Shown piece by piece: positions 25,613 through 39,683 of a stretch of DNA of 64,000 bases. Position numbers and translations under genes: made by a program. How positions within the stretch are numbered: position 1 is the first letter of the stretch; each line of letters starts with the position of its first letter. The stretch spans positions 16,863,933 through 16,927,932 of the forward strand of contig NC_049979.1 in assembly GCF_000003815.2 (NCBI RefSeq), given 5' to 3'. This DNA is from Branchiostoma floridae (Eukaryota; Chordata; Leptocardii; Amphioxiformes; Branchiostomatidae). The notes beneath the pieces are model-generated. The model did no database searches. It was not told the origin of the DNA and worked only from the letters and a program-made list of their open reading frames with translations.

Positions 25613-25651
<39 letters not shown>

Positions 25652-28600
25652 TAGTGTGTGTGTGTGTGTGATTTGAAAGTGTCATGGGTCAAATCTGACG
25701 TATCATTACTAACCGTTTTGATAAATTGACAGCGGAGAGAATATGGTCGTATTAGCGTTGCTTGTCATTCCTCGTAATACTACTTGTAAAACCAAGCCGG
25801 AGCATTAACCTGTGTCCTGTAGGTAAAGTTGTCTATTTGCAGTCAAAAGCCATGTATCAAAGTCGTAGTAAAGCATATGAAAATACTAGCATAGCGGAAG
25901 GTGTGTAGTTATGTGCTTATCTAGTCCTTATCTTTTCTTACTGTAAATGTCGTTTGCCTACTCACAAACTACCACCGGTACGACCTCCTCTTGATGTCGG
26001 CCTTGGTCGGCGACACGACCGTGTCCATCCCGTCAGTACTGCCCCTTCACACGGTTACATGTAGCTTCAGTCAGGTGTTCCCATCCTGAATGCCGCGCAT
26101 TCTTCACATATTAGCCTCGCTTGTAAAAGCACAGGACTTGTTTCTCTTCCAAACACCAACACTTTTCTAATGGAAAAAAGTTACGTGTTGAAAACATCAG
26201 GTGCGTGGTTTGTCATTACACGGTCGGCTGGACGAGACTAATTCCTCCGCAGCTTGCTACCTTCTTTTCGTAAATAGAGCCCCAAGTAAAGTCTACAGAA
26301 GGCGCACTCAAAACTAGACTCTGTTTTAGTCCACTACAATTGAACCTGAGAGCCCAAAACATCTTCCGTCGGATTCATTCTGCAGCAACACGCAACGTAA
26401 ATAGTGTCTTTCACATTTTTCTTTTTGGTCCGCTCATTGTGTGCACACCTATTGGCAGGTGTAGTAGTCAGGACGAAACTTCATCTTCCGTGCGCACAGA
26501 ATCAGTCCTGAAAGACAACAGAAACGGTGTAGCAGGAATTGATGGTAGAGGGAAGACCAATTTTCAGGCAATTAATCCACACATTCCACAGAGATATCAT
26601 GGGGAAAGTAACTATATCATCGGAGGTAAATTTGCTGTAGTTTTCAGCACTAATTCGCTATCATCTGAAGAGTTTCTAAACTTTGTCTTCCGAACAGGTG
26701 ACATAACACCTGCCACTGAGGTTACTGACCTCCCCGCACCTGACATGTCTCAATGAAAACTATGTAACCGTTTTAATGACTCAGATTTTGTCATGCAAAA
26801 GTATGGTTCTTGTGAGTGCCTGTCCTTGCTGTCAAGCGTACTGTACAGAACCTGTATGTCCGGCCACGGCACAGGAAGTGGCTAGCTCGTTCCCTCTTTT
26901 CCCCTCTCTACAATTTGAACTTGAAGGGACGTACTAGTAGTTTTGTCGTCCACCTGTTACATCGGTAGGACATGAGCCAAAGTCAGGATCTAGTTTTGTT
27001 GTTACTATTCACGGAATTTCGGATGAGTTGTGTTTACATCTTCGCATTGGTCATTGTCTCCGACTTGTAGAATATAGTCGACGGAAGTAGTTGACGTCAT
27101 TTGTGTTTAACCGTCAAGAAAAGCGCATGTCTCTCTCCGCATTCTCCCCCTGGGACCTGGTATGTACACCGCTATCCTTTCGTCAAAATACGAGCACTGG
27201 ATAGACTAAATAAGCTAAGATGTAAACTTTGAGACTGTTTTCTTTTGATCGGAGTAATTAGTGGAACAATAGTTGCGCCATTTCATCATGTCTTCTGTTT
27301 GTTTGTCGTAAAGAAGTGGAGGTTTGTGTGGCGCCTGTCGTCGCGTCGCGGTGAACAGGATTTTTTCACGAAATTCTGGTACAGTTCTACTTGCTGTGTA
27401 CTAGTATTCAGGGAAAGTTATGAGTTATTTCATTTCATTTTATAGCGTTTTAGATACTAATTTTGTTGAAGGTGAAAACGGAAATATAAGAGCGCGCCCG
27501 ATCGGCCGAAAGAGAAATCATCGGAAGAAAGAAAGTATTGATTCAGTTACAGTCTCTTTTTCCTGTAATCCTCGTACTTGGACCGTGCCAAGCCGCACAC
27601 GTTGCCGTACGTACGCACATGCCATCACTATATGTCTATAAACACGCTTCAGTCTGCGGTTTTCTCCCAGTCATTGGTGCTTCCTATCGGTTTCCCACGA
27701 AGTCAGGATCAGGGCCGCCGTGACGCACCGTCTGCGAGTCTGAGAAAAACTGGTCGTCTGAACACAACGAGACTTGTAATTATTTTATTGGGCACCAGAG
27801 AGTCTAATCAAACAATTTTGTGGATGCTTTGTTCTTCAATTTGTCTCAATCTTCGGCAAACAATTTGTTGTTCACATGAGCCCGCTTCTTGGGAGGTTGT
27901 GAGATGATTTTTCTCAAACAAGAGACATAATATCTGAGAGTTTCTGCAGGCGCAGGCGCACCAGCCTAGGGCCTTCCGCACCCCCGTAGTTTGCCAGGTG
28001 GCCAGTTGTGCCCGCCAAACTGCCCGGGCTCTCGTGACTAATTAGTCGTCACTCATTTGGTTCAAGAACAAAGGTCTCGGTCTAAGGTCATACGTGTTGT
28101 TTTGTGTCAAATCTGGAAATCTTTCGGTCTAGATGTTTCACAGGTGCCCGTGTGTGTCCAGGACTCGTCACGAGTCAGCTGCCATGACGTCCTAGTTAAA
28201 GTATAGTTAATCTCACAACCTCAATTATTAAGTATAACATGTAGCGGTGTGATGTGTACAGGGTAGGAAATACGATTTCTAGATATTGAAAAAAAGAAAG
28301 AAAGATGAGACATTATCTGATTGATAACATTACAAACCAGCCACTACAAATAAAAAAATGAAAGGCGCTATCAAAATTAATGTTCCCTAGGCCTTTCCTA
28401 CTGTACTTAGTTGGTATTTTAGACAGGACTAGGTGTTTTCCCCATGACCGTGCAGATAAAGATGCATGTGGCCTATCATATCTATGTACGAGTACTTTAA
28501 AATAGTTTGTACAACGCAACGTTCCATTCAACTCAGTAACAGGATAGTAAGTATAGAACCATCTAGAGCTCGAGTTGATCCAAAGCATATCTGTCAATCA

Positions 28601-31600
28601 AGACGAAACCCAGTTTTCCAGATTCTTTTCGGACGAACAAGTACAGTCCATGTCCGATGTTACCGCGGACGGGTAAAGCCATCATCTCACATCCTCACTT
28701 CTCCGTCCGCCCGTTGTACCGTTACAGGCAAGGTAAAATTTCCGGTGACGACAGGCACATTCCGACCGTTTGATGATCCTGCCGACATGTTTGGATTGCT
28801 GAAGCAAACTGGCAGCCAACAAGCCAGTTGGGCCCTAATTTGACCGAAAACGGTTTCCCTCCCAAATTGCGTGAGAAAGTTTTGGGGTAAATACTTTCTG
28901 GGAATCAAAATAGTCCGACTTGGATGGTGATGGCCCTAGTATGTTGTGAAACCACTGACCTGTGTTAGCTTGATAATTGCCTCCTCACGATTGGTACTGG
29001 AGGAGATCGGAGTGGACAACTCTCACGCAGACGGTGAGACTACTACACTACCTGTCCCGCCAGGGGGAGTTGTCTCTGTTGAACAGTACTGATCTGTCTG
29101 AGAGTCGTGGGAAGTATTGCACCAGCAGCATAAAGATAACAGAAATTCGTGACATTTCCTTGGCCTCCCGTCTTGCAAGACAATGGGTTTGGATGTTTGA
29201 TCATGGTAGGTTCCAACATCTGTCATGGGTTAGATAACACCTTGTGCATCAGTTTTCTACATGACACACACATGTGCAACAGTACGGGAACCTCTCCAAA
29301 CTTTCCCTTTTTGTACTTGTTGTCCTTCTTGGTAAGTAAAACAATTTATTCGGAACTACAGATTTTTTTCACCACTTAGAGCAACATCGATGAGAGAGTT
29401 GAATTTGAAACCCATACAACAAGCCTACAAAACTGCAAGGTTTTCTTTCTGCATTTGGCGTTTATTCCTGTCTTCTCGAGCTCGAACTCCCTTGGCTGAA
29501 TTTCAACGTTGCTAATGAAGCCATCAAAGTGAAAATGACAACTTTCCCATGCCACAGACAAATACATCTTACTTTCTTGAATGTCTTCTCTCGTCTTCCA
29601 ATGCACTAGTAGAAGCTTTGCGCTGACCGTCAGCGCTTGTATTGGGTCGATATTTTTGCTATTTGCAATTGAAATACCATACATTCTTGATTCAGTTCAC
29701 CTGTGTTACAAGCACCGTGACAGTATCACGTCGTATTTACTTAGTTATCTCAACGATACCAACACCATTAACTATATAACCTTTTTTTGTCTACCTTTAC
29801 CCTGAAGATAAGCTTCATAAGTCAAAGAACGGATGAGCCTGTCATGGGAGCAAATATATTTATTGGTTAGTTATTCGGCCGCACCATGATATGATGCCGA
29901 GAAAAACAACAACTGGGATCTGCTAATTTATTCGACACTTCAGACTGTAACAGAATAATGTGGGGTTCAGCCTCAGGTGGTATACCTGAATTTTACAGGT
30001 CAATCCATCAAATACAGAAAGCATAGGTCTTCCCAAAGTCATTTACAGTGTTGTGTACACCTTTGTGACACAATTTGCCAGGCCTGCTGCCAGTGTGTGC
30101 AGTAATATTGTGGCGCTACAGATAAACCCTTTCTCTTTGTGACATCCTAGATGAAAGATAAGATGTTAATCCGGTGTTCCTGTCAGATATGAACAGTCTC
30201 CGTGACCCCTGACCCTATCATAGCCCTTATCTTGTTGTCCTTTCCCACGGCGGTCCTAACTTTGCCGCCATGTTTCTTCTCCAAATGGGCGCCGCGTGCA
30301 CTGGCCATGATGTCATCGCCTCGGGAATAGTTAGTGCTCGTTTGCAAACAGGGCCTCGCAAACATCCGACTGTTTTGAAAGCTTACTAGTTGTATTGCTC
30401 CCAGGGTTGTTCATTAGGACGAGGACAACCGAACAACATCTACGTACAATCTCAACGATCAAAGCCTCCACCGCCTTACATGGCCAATACCTCTGAAACA
30501 GGTAACGGTCCTGGTATGCAGGAGACAGAGGAATAATTCAACTTTCCTGTTGATGTTATCCCAAGCCAGATAATTGTCCTTCAGCGTTATCCAATAATAG
30601 TCTATAATTACACATGACGTGTCTACCATTTGTATCCCGATAAGATCTTCATCAATGTCGGGGAATAAGCTACATTTTGTTTCCGTAGTTACAGTTACAG
30701 TTACAGTTCCGTAACTTTAATAGTCTGGAATCAACAAGTGTTGTCATGAACGACTACTCCATGACTGTCGTTTCGTTCGTTTCAACTTCTGGCGGCCACA
30801 AATATGCGGTGATCTTTTTTCCTTTCTTTGTTAAAACAGTCGAATATACATACAAGATTGTGTATAAACTTATCACCAAAAGAAACTCGTGAATTATTTA
30901 CAGTTTACCCTTCAAATTGCCCTGACTTTTACAAGGTTTATTCCCTTTATTTGCCAAACGTAGCATACGTTTCATGTCGGTTTCGTGGGAAACGCAGTAT
31001 TATTGCCGGTTGTGTTCGTTACCGAATTATTGTTCACAATCGAATAAAGACTCGTACCCGATCGTGCAAATAGCCTTTTGATTTCACTGTTGACCCTGCA
31101 ATTTCACGATCCTTAAGTTTGTTTTGCCGTCCATTTTGTCTCTTGTTTCCCGTTGTTATTAGTTCTGTTACCGTGACTATTATCAATGTAACAGTATTTG
31201 TTGAAAATAGCAACGGTCGGAGATCGAAGTACTGCCGCCGTATCATTTAAAGAGACACAAAGACAATAAGTCGAAGCAGACATTATTTACATGTAGATAC
31301 ATTTGTGTATGTGTGAAAGTTGCTTGGTTTTAATTTAAAGATAAAATCTATCTATCCTACTAGTGTTTTAGATAACGCTTGGACTATTTTGCTGGATGGC
31401 GCCTTTTGTGACGCCTAGGTCGATTGAATAAATGCAATGTGTTGCTGTCTTGCTGACTACATTTGGTTTTTATTTTTAAAAATGTGCCGAACCAATGATG
31501 AAAAACTTGCAATTTTACTTCTACAGTGACGACAGACATTATCTTTTTTAAAGTTTAAATTCTATTTAGAAATAAAAGAGTAATTCGTTCTGATATCTCG

Positions 31601-34600
31601 ATAACTGAATATGCTAATTCAACGACTTGCAAACAATACTTCTGCAACTTTATTACACACTGATAAACATTTTTGTTCCATCGCACTTAAACATGTTGGT
31701 CGAACATCTTAAACTGTTGTTGCCTTACCGAAGCAGCTGCCTGCCTGCCGATCATTATGTGTACATATAGGATTGAAGGAAATCCCAAGTGTACACGCTG
31801 TACGTTATGTACAGAAACTTCGCTAACCCAACATCAATCATATTCTAATGGCAAAATCACGAGTAAGGCTCAGTTCATATTCCATTCAATACATAATCAG
31901 TCCCCTTTTCGTCGGAGGTATGAAAAGATCAAGTCATTAGTGTCGACTTAAGTTGGAATGATGATGAATGGCCGTCGGCAGGTGCACACGCTAGGGTAGC
32001 TGCCACTTCATTAGGCCTGCTGGGCTGGAGAGGGTCCGTATTATCCGTCTACAATGTGCACAAAGCGTGTGGATGTGGGTCCCTACACGCCCAAAGTATT
32101 ATACCTCCACAGTAACCTATCATCAACTGTACATTGGGTATTATAGCAGACTCTGTGGCATATGGACGGATTTAATGAAGCAGGATTGTATAACCATCAA
32201 GAGGATCACACGATTAGAGGAGTCCCAGAGCGACTTGAAACACTGAAAAGCACAGATTACTTGACAAAATGAAACGTAGTTGAATAGAGGTACATAGAAT
32301 CCTATTTGTCTTTAGAATGAAATGTTGATTTCTGATTGTACATATGTACCTAGAATTGCAGTCACCGGCAGTATGGCATTTGTGCCATTTTGATACTGTT
32401 GACCCAAAAATATCTACATTTAACTTAAACTTACTCGTTTCTGTACAAAATATCAAAACTTAAGTTGTGTATACTAATTATGGATGATAGTACACTTATG
32501 GCAGTACGTGCTGTTTTTAATCAATTTAGTTTTGACTACAGAGCTAGGTGTGACCCACACAGAACTTTCTGTTCAAGTAACAAAGAAACGTGTTGGTCAA
32601 CCTGCACAGGGGATTACCAAAACTACTAAATGGGTTTTGTTTGTTCTGCTTCATTCATTGGTATGGTGATCTTATGGTGCCCTCTGTGTGTTAACTCCCG
32701 TTCTCATTAATGATGTAGTATAATCAACGTACAATATTTCATGATGATACTTGAATAATTATCGTGACAATCTTAACACTGAGTAGGAAGTATGTATCCT
32801 CTACATTGGTCACAATACGTAGAATAGCAGAAAGCCGTTTACCAATCTTAGCCCGGATCTTATTCTCTGTGTAGACATTTTCCCCTAGTATTATTTCTTT
32901 TTTGTGCTGCCAAGCAAGGGTTATATCTTGGCACTCCAGTGTCCGAGGCATGCCAACGAAAATACTGGCTGAAGTAAAACTAGGTCTTCTAGCCTAAGGC
33001 GGACACAAGTATAGAAACAAATGTTTGACTTATAAAACTATTTTAGGAATTCTTCACATGGAGGGATATGTAAGGCGATATTTGGAGGGAACTTAAAGTA
33101 AGGAATTTAGATAAGAGTACAACATAGAAATATGTAGAGGGAGGGACCATGTTCATATGAGAGAGTTCCTTCATAAATGTACCACGACAAATCCATTTCC
33201 AAGTTTGATTCGTTTTTCACGCTAAGGTCAGAACTCCTCGACCCGTGTGTTGAGGCCTTTCGCTGAGGAGGTAGAGAAGTTGCTGAAGAACATAGGTGTT
33301 GTTTTTACTATGAAATTTGAATATTAATGACTATGACGATGTGCGCGCTTGCGTGTGCGGAGCGAACACACATGCACCTGTCACTGGGCGGTATAAGTAC
33401 GTAATCCCGGGCGGGTCGACAGCACTAGTGCACCCGCGCCGTATCCTGCCGTGTCACCAGCGTTCATGCACGCACTGTTCCATCTGAGTCTACTGAACAT
33501 GCCATGCGTTTTCTGGTCTCTAGCACAGCAAACGTTCTATAGACAGGTAAAAAATCTACCCTACCATACGCTTCGTTTCTGTGATCAGTCTGTCCTCTCT
33601 AGTGGTGGGAAATGTAATGTAGTCATGTTGTAGTGAATTGAATTGTACTTAGTGTTAGTCCTCTACATCTCTGTCGCCATTCCCTTTTAAATTCATATAT
33701 ACATGCATCCTATAATATATGGCATAGACAAATGTTGAATTATTGGTTTGTGAGAATGCTCTGAAACTTAGATCGTTCCAGAAATGAATATATCGTGTTT
33801 GATTTTTGCTCGAACAACGGAACTGGTAAAATTGCGACTCTGTAGTATTACTACCAACTGCGCCACAAGTTCCACCATTCCACCAGATATCCGAGCACAT
33901 TGCATACTGATGTACATGTTTTGTGACTGGGAGACAAAAAAAGCCATTCAGAGACATCTGATGGTTTCCCCGAAGATGATTTACTTTATTTCTTAAAACT
34001 CTTTTGACTCCGATTTGATATAACGAACATTGAACCCGTAACTACCATAAGTTCCAAATCATGTTTGCGACAACGAAATATTGAGGAAATTGAGACTGTC
34101 TGATGAACCATTGTGTCTAATACAGCTATCTTAACATCGATAACATCCCAAATGAAGATTCCACTGACAATTCTGTTACACTTCTTATATTTTCTGGAGC
34201 AGTAAGATTTGATATTTCTTTTTAAGAACCATTTTAGTAATGCGAAAACACGCGTCGTTACAGTCAGGAATATGTTGATACACCACTTCGCGTTAGCCAC
34301 TTGTTGCACATTTCTCTGTTTTTGACTACCTGACGCTGATTCACGGCATTGATTCATTTGAGACTATTCACCATAATCTAAAAACATCAGGCAAATGAAA
34401 ATTACAAAATTGACTTCTTTATCCACATAATTTGCGTCGGAAGCAGAGTTATCGATACAATTTTCGTCTAGGGCCCGCAGGACCTAGCTATTTCTAACAT
34501 CGCACCATGATACTTCCAGTTCTCTCAATGTTTGATTTGATTCACTTACGGTCCGTGGATTGGAAACATCCACGTGTAGTTCTCCAACTCCTCAGGTGGC

Positions 34601-37600
34601 GCGGTAATCCACCGGTGTATTTAACGAAAAATATGTTCCAGTGCCGCGTGCATGCGGTAGTTAGCATGAGCAGAGTATTAACTCAGGAGTCGTAGTGTTT
34701 CTCCGTCCATGTATACACCATGCTCCAAATTTTGATGACTCTAATGGAATGTCACAAAAACGGAGTTCATAACTGAATACTGGGCATGTGGCGATTAGTT
34801 AGTTGTACGTAACAATCGTTCTGTGGTATTTTTGTGAAATTAGAAGTCATAGTGATGCTTAGAAATACACCGTTATCTACGTTTCACCAGTTTGAAAAGA
34901 ACATCCGTCGTCCAAAGCAACGGAATCAAAACAGAATCAAAACATTTCTTGATTTATATCCTCTTTTCCACAAGCAATATGCGTGGACTGGCGCTCTTAT
35001 TTATATATTAGCTGTTGAAAGGAGTATAACCGTCGGTTCTCTGGATTGTACGTTGCTTATTCTCCAAGCAGAGGTTGAGTCTCGCGGAGATATGGTAGTA
35101 ATCGGAAAATTTACCGGCTCGCTTCTCTCAGTGCTTGGAGAATACGTTGCACATTTCTTAATTTTAACTAAATGGTCCAAAAGTTGACGTCATTCATTTG
35201 AGACATTATTCACCGAGTATGTTCTTGGGGATGACCCCTTACAATCCTCAAAATGAACTATTTTAGGAACAATCTGGTTGGTTCTCAGTATTTTCATTTG
35301 CCGAAAGACAGAACGAAAAGGAAAGGAAACCTCAAAATGGCGGGTCAGCTACTGGTGCTGGTGTACGCTACTGAGTGTGGTGGTGCCATCCGCTTTGTAG
35401 TTTTCACGATAATGCCACATGTAGTCGAGCCCAAATTATAACGAAAGCGACGTGTGAAAGTTATGTTGATATTTACTTGCAGATGTGTAAATGCCATCGG
35501 AATCCCTGCATTTACATTTGACGCAGTGATTAAGTGTCGTTGAGCCACGTCGTCTATGGACCTCTGTCTATGGACTACGCCACTCAAAAAGTGGTCGCTA
35601 CATGTGCATAGGCCCCCTTTCCACTTGACGGCTGATTCGCTGAGCGACCGTACAGTGACCAAAATTGGATTTGTGTGACCCCAGATTTCATTATTGGAAT
35701 ATTATGCGAGATACCATGATTTCAAAAAGCAACAAATCACATAAAACGTAAAACAATTCGTTCTTTATCTAACAAATAGTCCGTTCGGCGACGTGTCAAA
35801 GATTTGGCGTGTCGGAGCCTCTATTGAACAGCTTGTGTTATTTACTGCAGTAGTGACTTGACTGTCTTTCAAATTTTACGTAGAATATTTTGAATCGAGT
35901 ATTTACTAATGATCGCGTGGGCTGTGGTTTCTGTTGACTTCCTTGGCTTTTTGCTTTTTGTCAGGCAAGCGGACTTCCTCTCTGTCGGGACGGGTTGGTA
36001 AATATAGAACCAAACAAAACTTGTAAATACTGGACCTGTCTGTGTTTTTCCGTGCGGACGTTCAACTTTAACAGTCACGGCGACTAATCCTTGTTGACAT
36101 GCCTGTAACTCCAAGGGCTTGTTTACAGCAGTAAGACCTGTCTTTGCCACAGTTTGAAGAAGCAGTTATGAAGATATGACCAACCCCAGAGACTATAGTT
36201 TTGTTGGTATGTGTCACTGTTTAAACCACCGTTTGGCCGTGAGTTACCTTTTCTGTCAAGCGGAAAACAAATCAATAATTGTTATTTTAGCGAACACTCC
36301 TCGTTCAAAGTGGGAGATCGATTTGTAAGTCTGAGTAAATCTTTACACAAGTGAAAAGCTTGTGTTGGGTAAAGTCGAGTTAGCTGGAAAGACCCCCCCC
36401 CCCCCCCAACCCTTCCTTATCTATTAACCCCATGAGCTAAGTTGTCGGGCCCTGTGTGTAACAATTGACCAGGAATTCTGTAAATCTCCGGCCAGATCTG
36501 CCGATATATCCCCGTCTGAATTCGACACTCAGTCCGTCAGTCACGCGGGACCCGGCCCGGCCATTTCCAAGAAGAGGCTCTCAGGTCGCTCTACAACTTG
36601 GGCTTGAAAAAAAGGGCGGGAACGCAGTGGCCGGCGCTGTGAAGTTGTGATCCCCTATTGATCCCTATGCTGTTCCCAAAGCTCATGGTCAGGAGACTAC
36701 GGATCAAGCTAATTGTAGTCCCAACCGTAGGGTCAAAACATCCCACCGTTATATATAGAGAGAGACAGCAGAGGTGTTGTTTACCCATATTCGGATGAGG
36801 TGACGTCATTTCCTTTCGCTGCGCTATATACTACATTCGCAGCTCTGTATTTAAAACGGTTACTCTGTACTCGTGTGGCCCTCAATGAAAGCTGGCGGAC
36901 GCGTGGGCCCATTCAACAAACAATGGTAGCATATTTTCCAAACTGTCCAGAATATGTACACGCCATACGGCGGGACACCTAGCTATTTCCGTCTTAAGCG
37001 ACGGCCCATGCCTTAAGCCATGTCGGGGTCTGTGTTTGCGAGACGAGACGACCCTGTCTAGAATCCGCGGCTGTCTAGTCGCACCGGCGTGAGTCATTCC
37101 GTCGGTCCCTCCACTGTCTGAAAATCGTAAGGAGTCGCGAGAAGTGCGTTGTAGAGTAAAGATGGCTGTAATGTGCGGTGCCCGACCGTTGCCCACTACA
37201 CCTTCCCCTTCCTATACAGGAAGAGCCTTCATTGTCTTGGAAACCTTAGAGGTTGACATTCTTGAGCTACTTTTTCCTTGGGCCTATTTGGTAATGGGAG
37301 AGTCGCGTGTTCACCTGTGTTGTTTGTGGCAGGAAGCGGGATGACTTGCCCGCTGATTCCGACGGTGGCGGAAAAATATCCCCCAGCTCTTCCTGTCGGT
37401 TTATAATGCATGCCCACTTTTCGGCCAAAGGTTGACCTTCGTGTATTTTTTGTAGAAAATCCAAAAATATGGCGAGGATGATTTTTAAGATTTTTCTGAA
37501 CTTTTTATCTCCCGACAGGAGGCTCTACAGGTGGTCGGAGACTCGGACCAGTCTCTGTTCGAGGGAGCGTTTCAGGACTGTAGTAAGGCCGGGCTGTCCG

Positions 37601-39633
37601 TGCCGTCCTCCTCGTGCGCCGTGGACAGCATGGCCGGGAAGATGTCCTTACAGGAGCCGTGGATGTCACCTGACAGGCGCGCCCAGGACTGCAGCCGCAG
37701 CTCGGTGGATTCCCCGCTGGACTGCAGCATGCCGCGGGGCAACGAGCGGGCCTGTGCAGGCGGGCCGGCGGGCCGTGTGCCCACCTCGCGGGGAGAGGTC
37801 AGCCATCCGGCCGGTGCGTCACCCTCGGGGTATTCTGGCTTCGGCCAGGACAGGGGAACCCCGCCTCCCAACATGACCATCAAGGAGAAGCGTGTCATTG
37901 TTCCTGCAGGTGAGACAATTAACCCTTCTTTAGCTAATGACAGACGGAAAATAGATCTATTATCCCACCCTCCCATTTCACTGTCTAGAAAAACAAACTT
38001 GTCGTGGTCCTTAGTCTGGTAGTTATCCTGTACGACTGTTTCTGGCCTGCATTCCACCACTGTTTCAAGTTCCAAAAGTCTGTTGATCCTTCTGGGGAGA
38101 GTGAAGTTAACTTCGCGCCATTGCGTTTAAACAGCTCGTACATCTTAGAACCGGCGTGGTGCTATCCAGGTAAGCGACAGTGTTTACATTGTCGTATATA
38201 GTATTGTTGTTTTTAGACAGGGTATACTACTGCGAGCGGCGAACCGTGTAGCGCCCCGAGCCTTTTACACTGATCTAATGTATTTGTTTACTCATTCGGA
38301 AATATTTGACCTCGCCTATGGGTTCACCAGGAATCGTCCAGTCCGCGGCTCGTTTTTCATTCAAACTTTGTGTACGTGCAAAGTGCAGTGCCGCTATGCA
38401 CGCCTTGTTGCTACAACGTATTAAATAATGTATTTACGACATGGTAGTTTGCTCTCTATTCAATAATGCATCCGTGAACTTCCCCACTGTCTCTGTCCCA
38501 TGCCTTAATGCATCCACGCCCCTTAAGATGCCTTAAGAACACCGTCATTGGCCAGGTGCGACGACGTTGAACAAGCGGCCACTTCTGTTACCTGGCTCTC
38601 CCAGGTGTTCGCTTCTTCTGGGCCGGTTGACAAGATAATGATGGGGGTGCTGAGGAGGAATTATGCCGAAGATTCATCACAAATTTCTGCGCACTGATGT
38701 GCTGTAAGGGGTGTGGACATTGCTCCTTAGTTATTAGTGTGTGAACGCACGGCTTCTGATACATTCTCATACAACATTTATATCGAAGAACAAGAGATGA
38801 ACTTAGTCAAATTGTTTTATGATTGCATACCTCAATAATGTGCATAATGACATTCTTCATTATTGTGTTTATGGTTGTCTAAATCATGAGCGCTTGACTG
38901 ATTGATATTATTATAATTCTGTTGTCGTAATGCATGCATTCTAATTTTTGCGGGGGCGACAAAGAAGTGGCCCATTGTTTTTGACGAGAATACTACATAA
39001 AGGGGCACCTGTTTTAATAACGTCATCGTTACTAAGATATCTCAGCAGTGGAGCATAATGTTGACAGAGCAAACCAACCGTTCATACATCCATTGTAGCA
39101 TGACCGCCAACCTTATGTTTCTCCTACTCATATTTCATATTTTCTCTATACTAGAATAACACCCCCTTGTTCTGGTGTTCTCTGTCGGTATTCCGGCCGG
39201 GATTTTCCTTCTTTTATTTGATGTTTACACTTGGGCTGCAGGCTGATCCAATAATTGTGGAAACCAATCCGCGGCACTTTGTGTTACAAGTATTTTAGAG
39301 TGCGTCTCCTGTACTTACAAGTAGCAGTCATAGTTTCAAAACAGATTTATCAACTTCTTTTTCCTGCTTTTGGCTTGTGTTCTGTCGTGTTAGGACGGGT
39401 CGAACGGTAGTTCGTGAACGTTACGTTACCCATGTCACCATCAGTTTAGTCCCCTTTCCACTAGATGGTGATCGCGCTGCGCTCTCACTGCGGCCTAAAA
39501 CCTTCGGTTTCAAACTGGGTATATCATATAGAATGTAAAAATATAACTAAAAGGACAACAGAACACACAAATCGTAAAACGATTCGTCTTTTTCGATACA
39601 ATTCGTTGGGCGATCTATCAACTCTTAGGTCGC

Positions 39634-39683
<50 letters not shown>

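Larger units (their letters stand above)
24386..37518 (+). other. ERG intron 1 (13.1 kb)
   Basis: GTGAGT...CGACAG. The intron is mostly unique AT-rich sequence. It holds a GT microsatellite, one small transposable element with 8-bp target duplications, a C15 run, a triple TTACAG near 30690, an ETS consensus AGGAAGTG near 26875, an unexplained open frame at 26274-26756, and two CpG-rich patches (24,830-25,005 and 33,340-33,546) that could be alternative first exons. In vertebrates the first large introns of ERG and FLI1 carry enhancers; nothing here proves that. Confidence 0.75.

Noticed and set aside
28466-28908. Overlapping open frames on both strands in intron 1
   Set aside because: No purine-first periodicity and no recognised peptide motif.
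34834-35187. 117-codon + frame in intron 1
   Set aside because: About a quarter of it is the small transposable element at 35057-35142; not a gene.
37572-38075. 167-codon minus-strand open frame and a 135-codon + frame over exon 2
   Set aside because: They are shadows of the GC-rich ERG exon 2, whose correct frame is fixed by motifs and splice phase.
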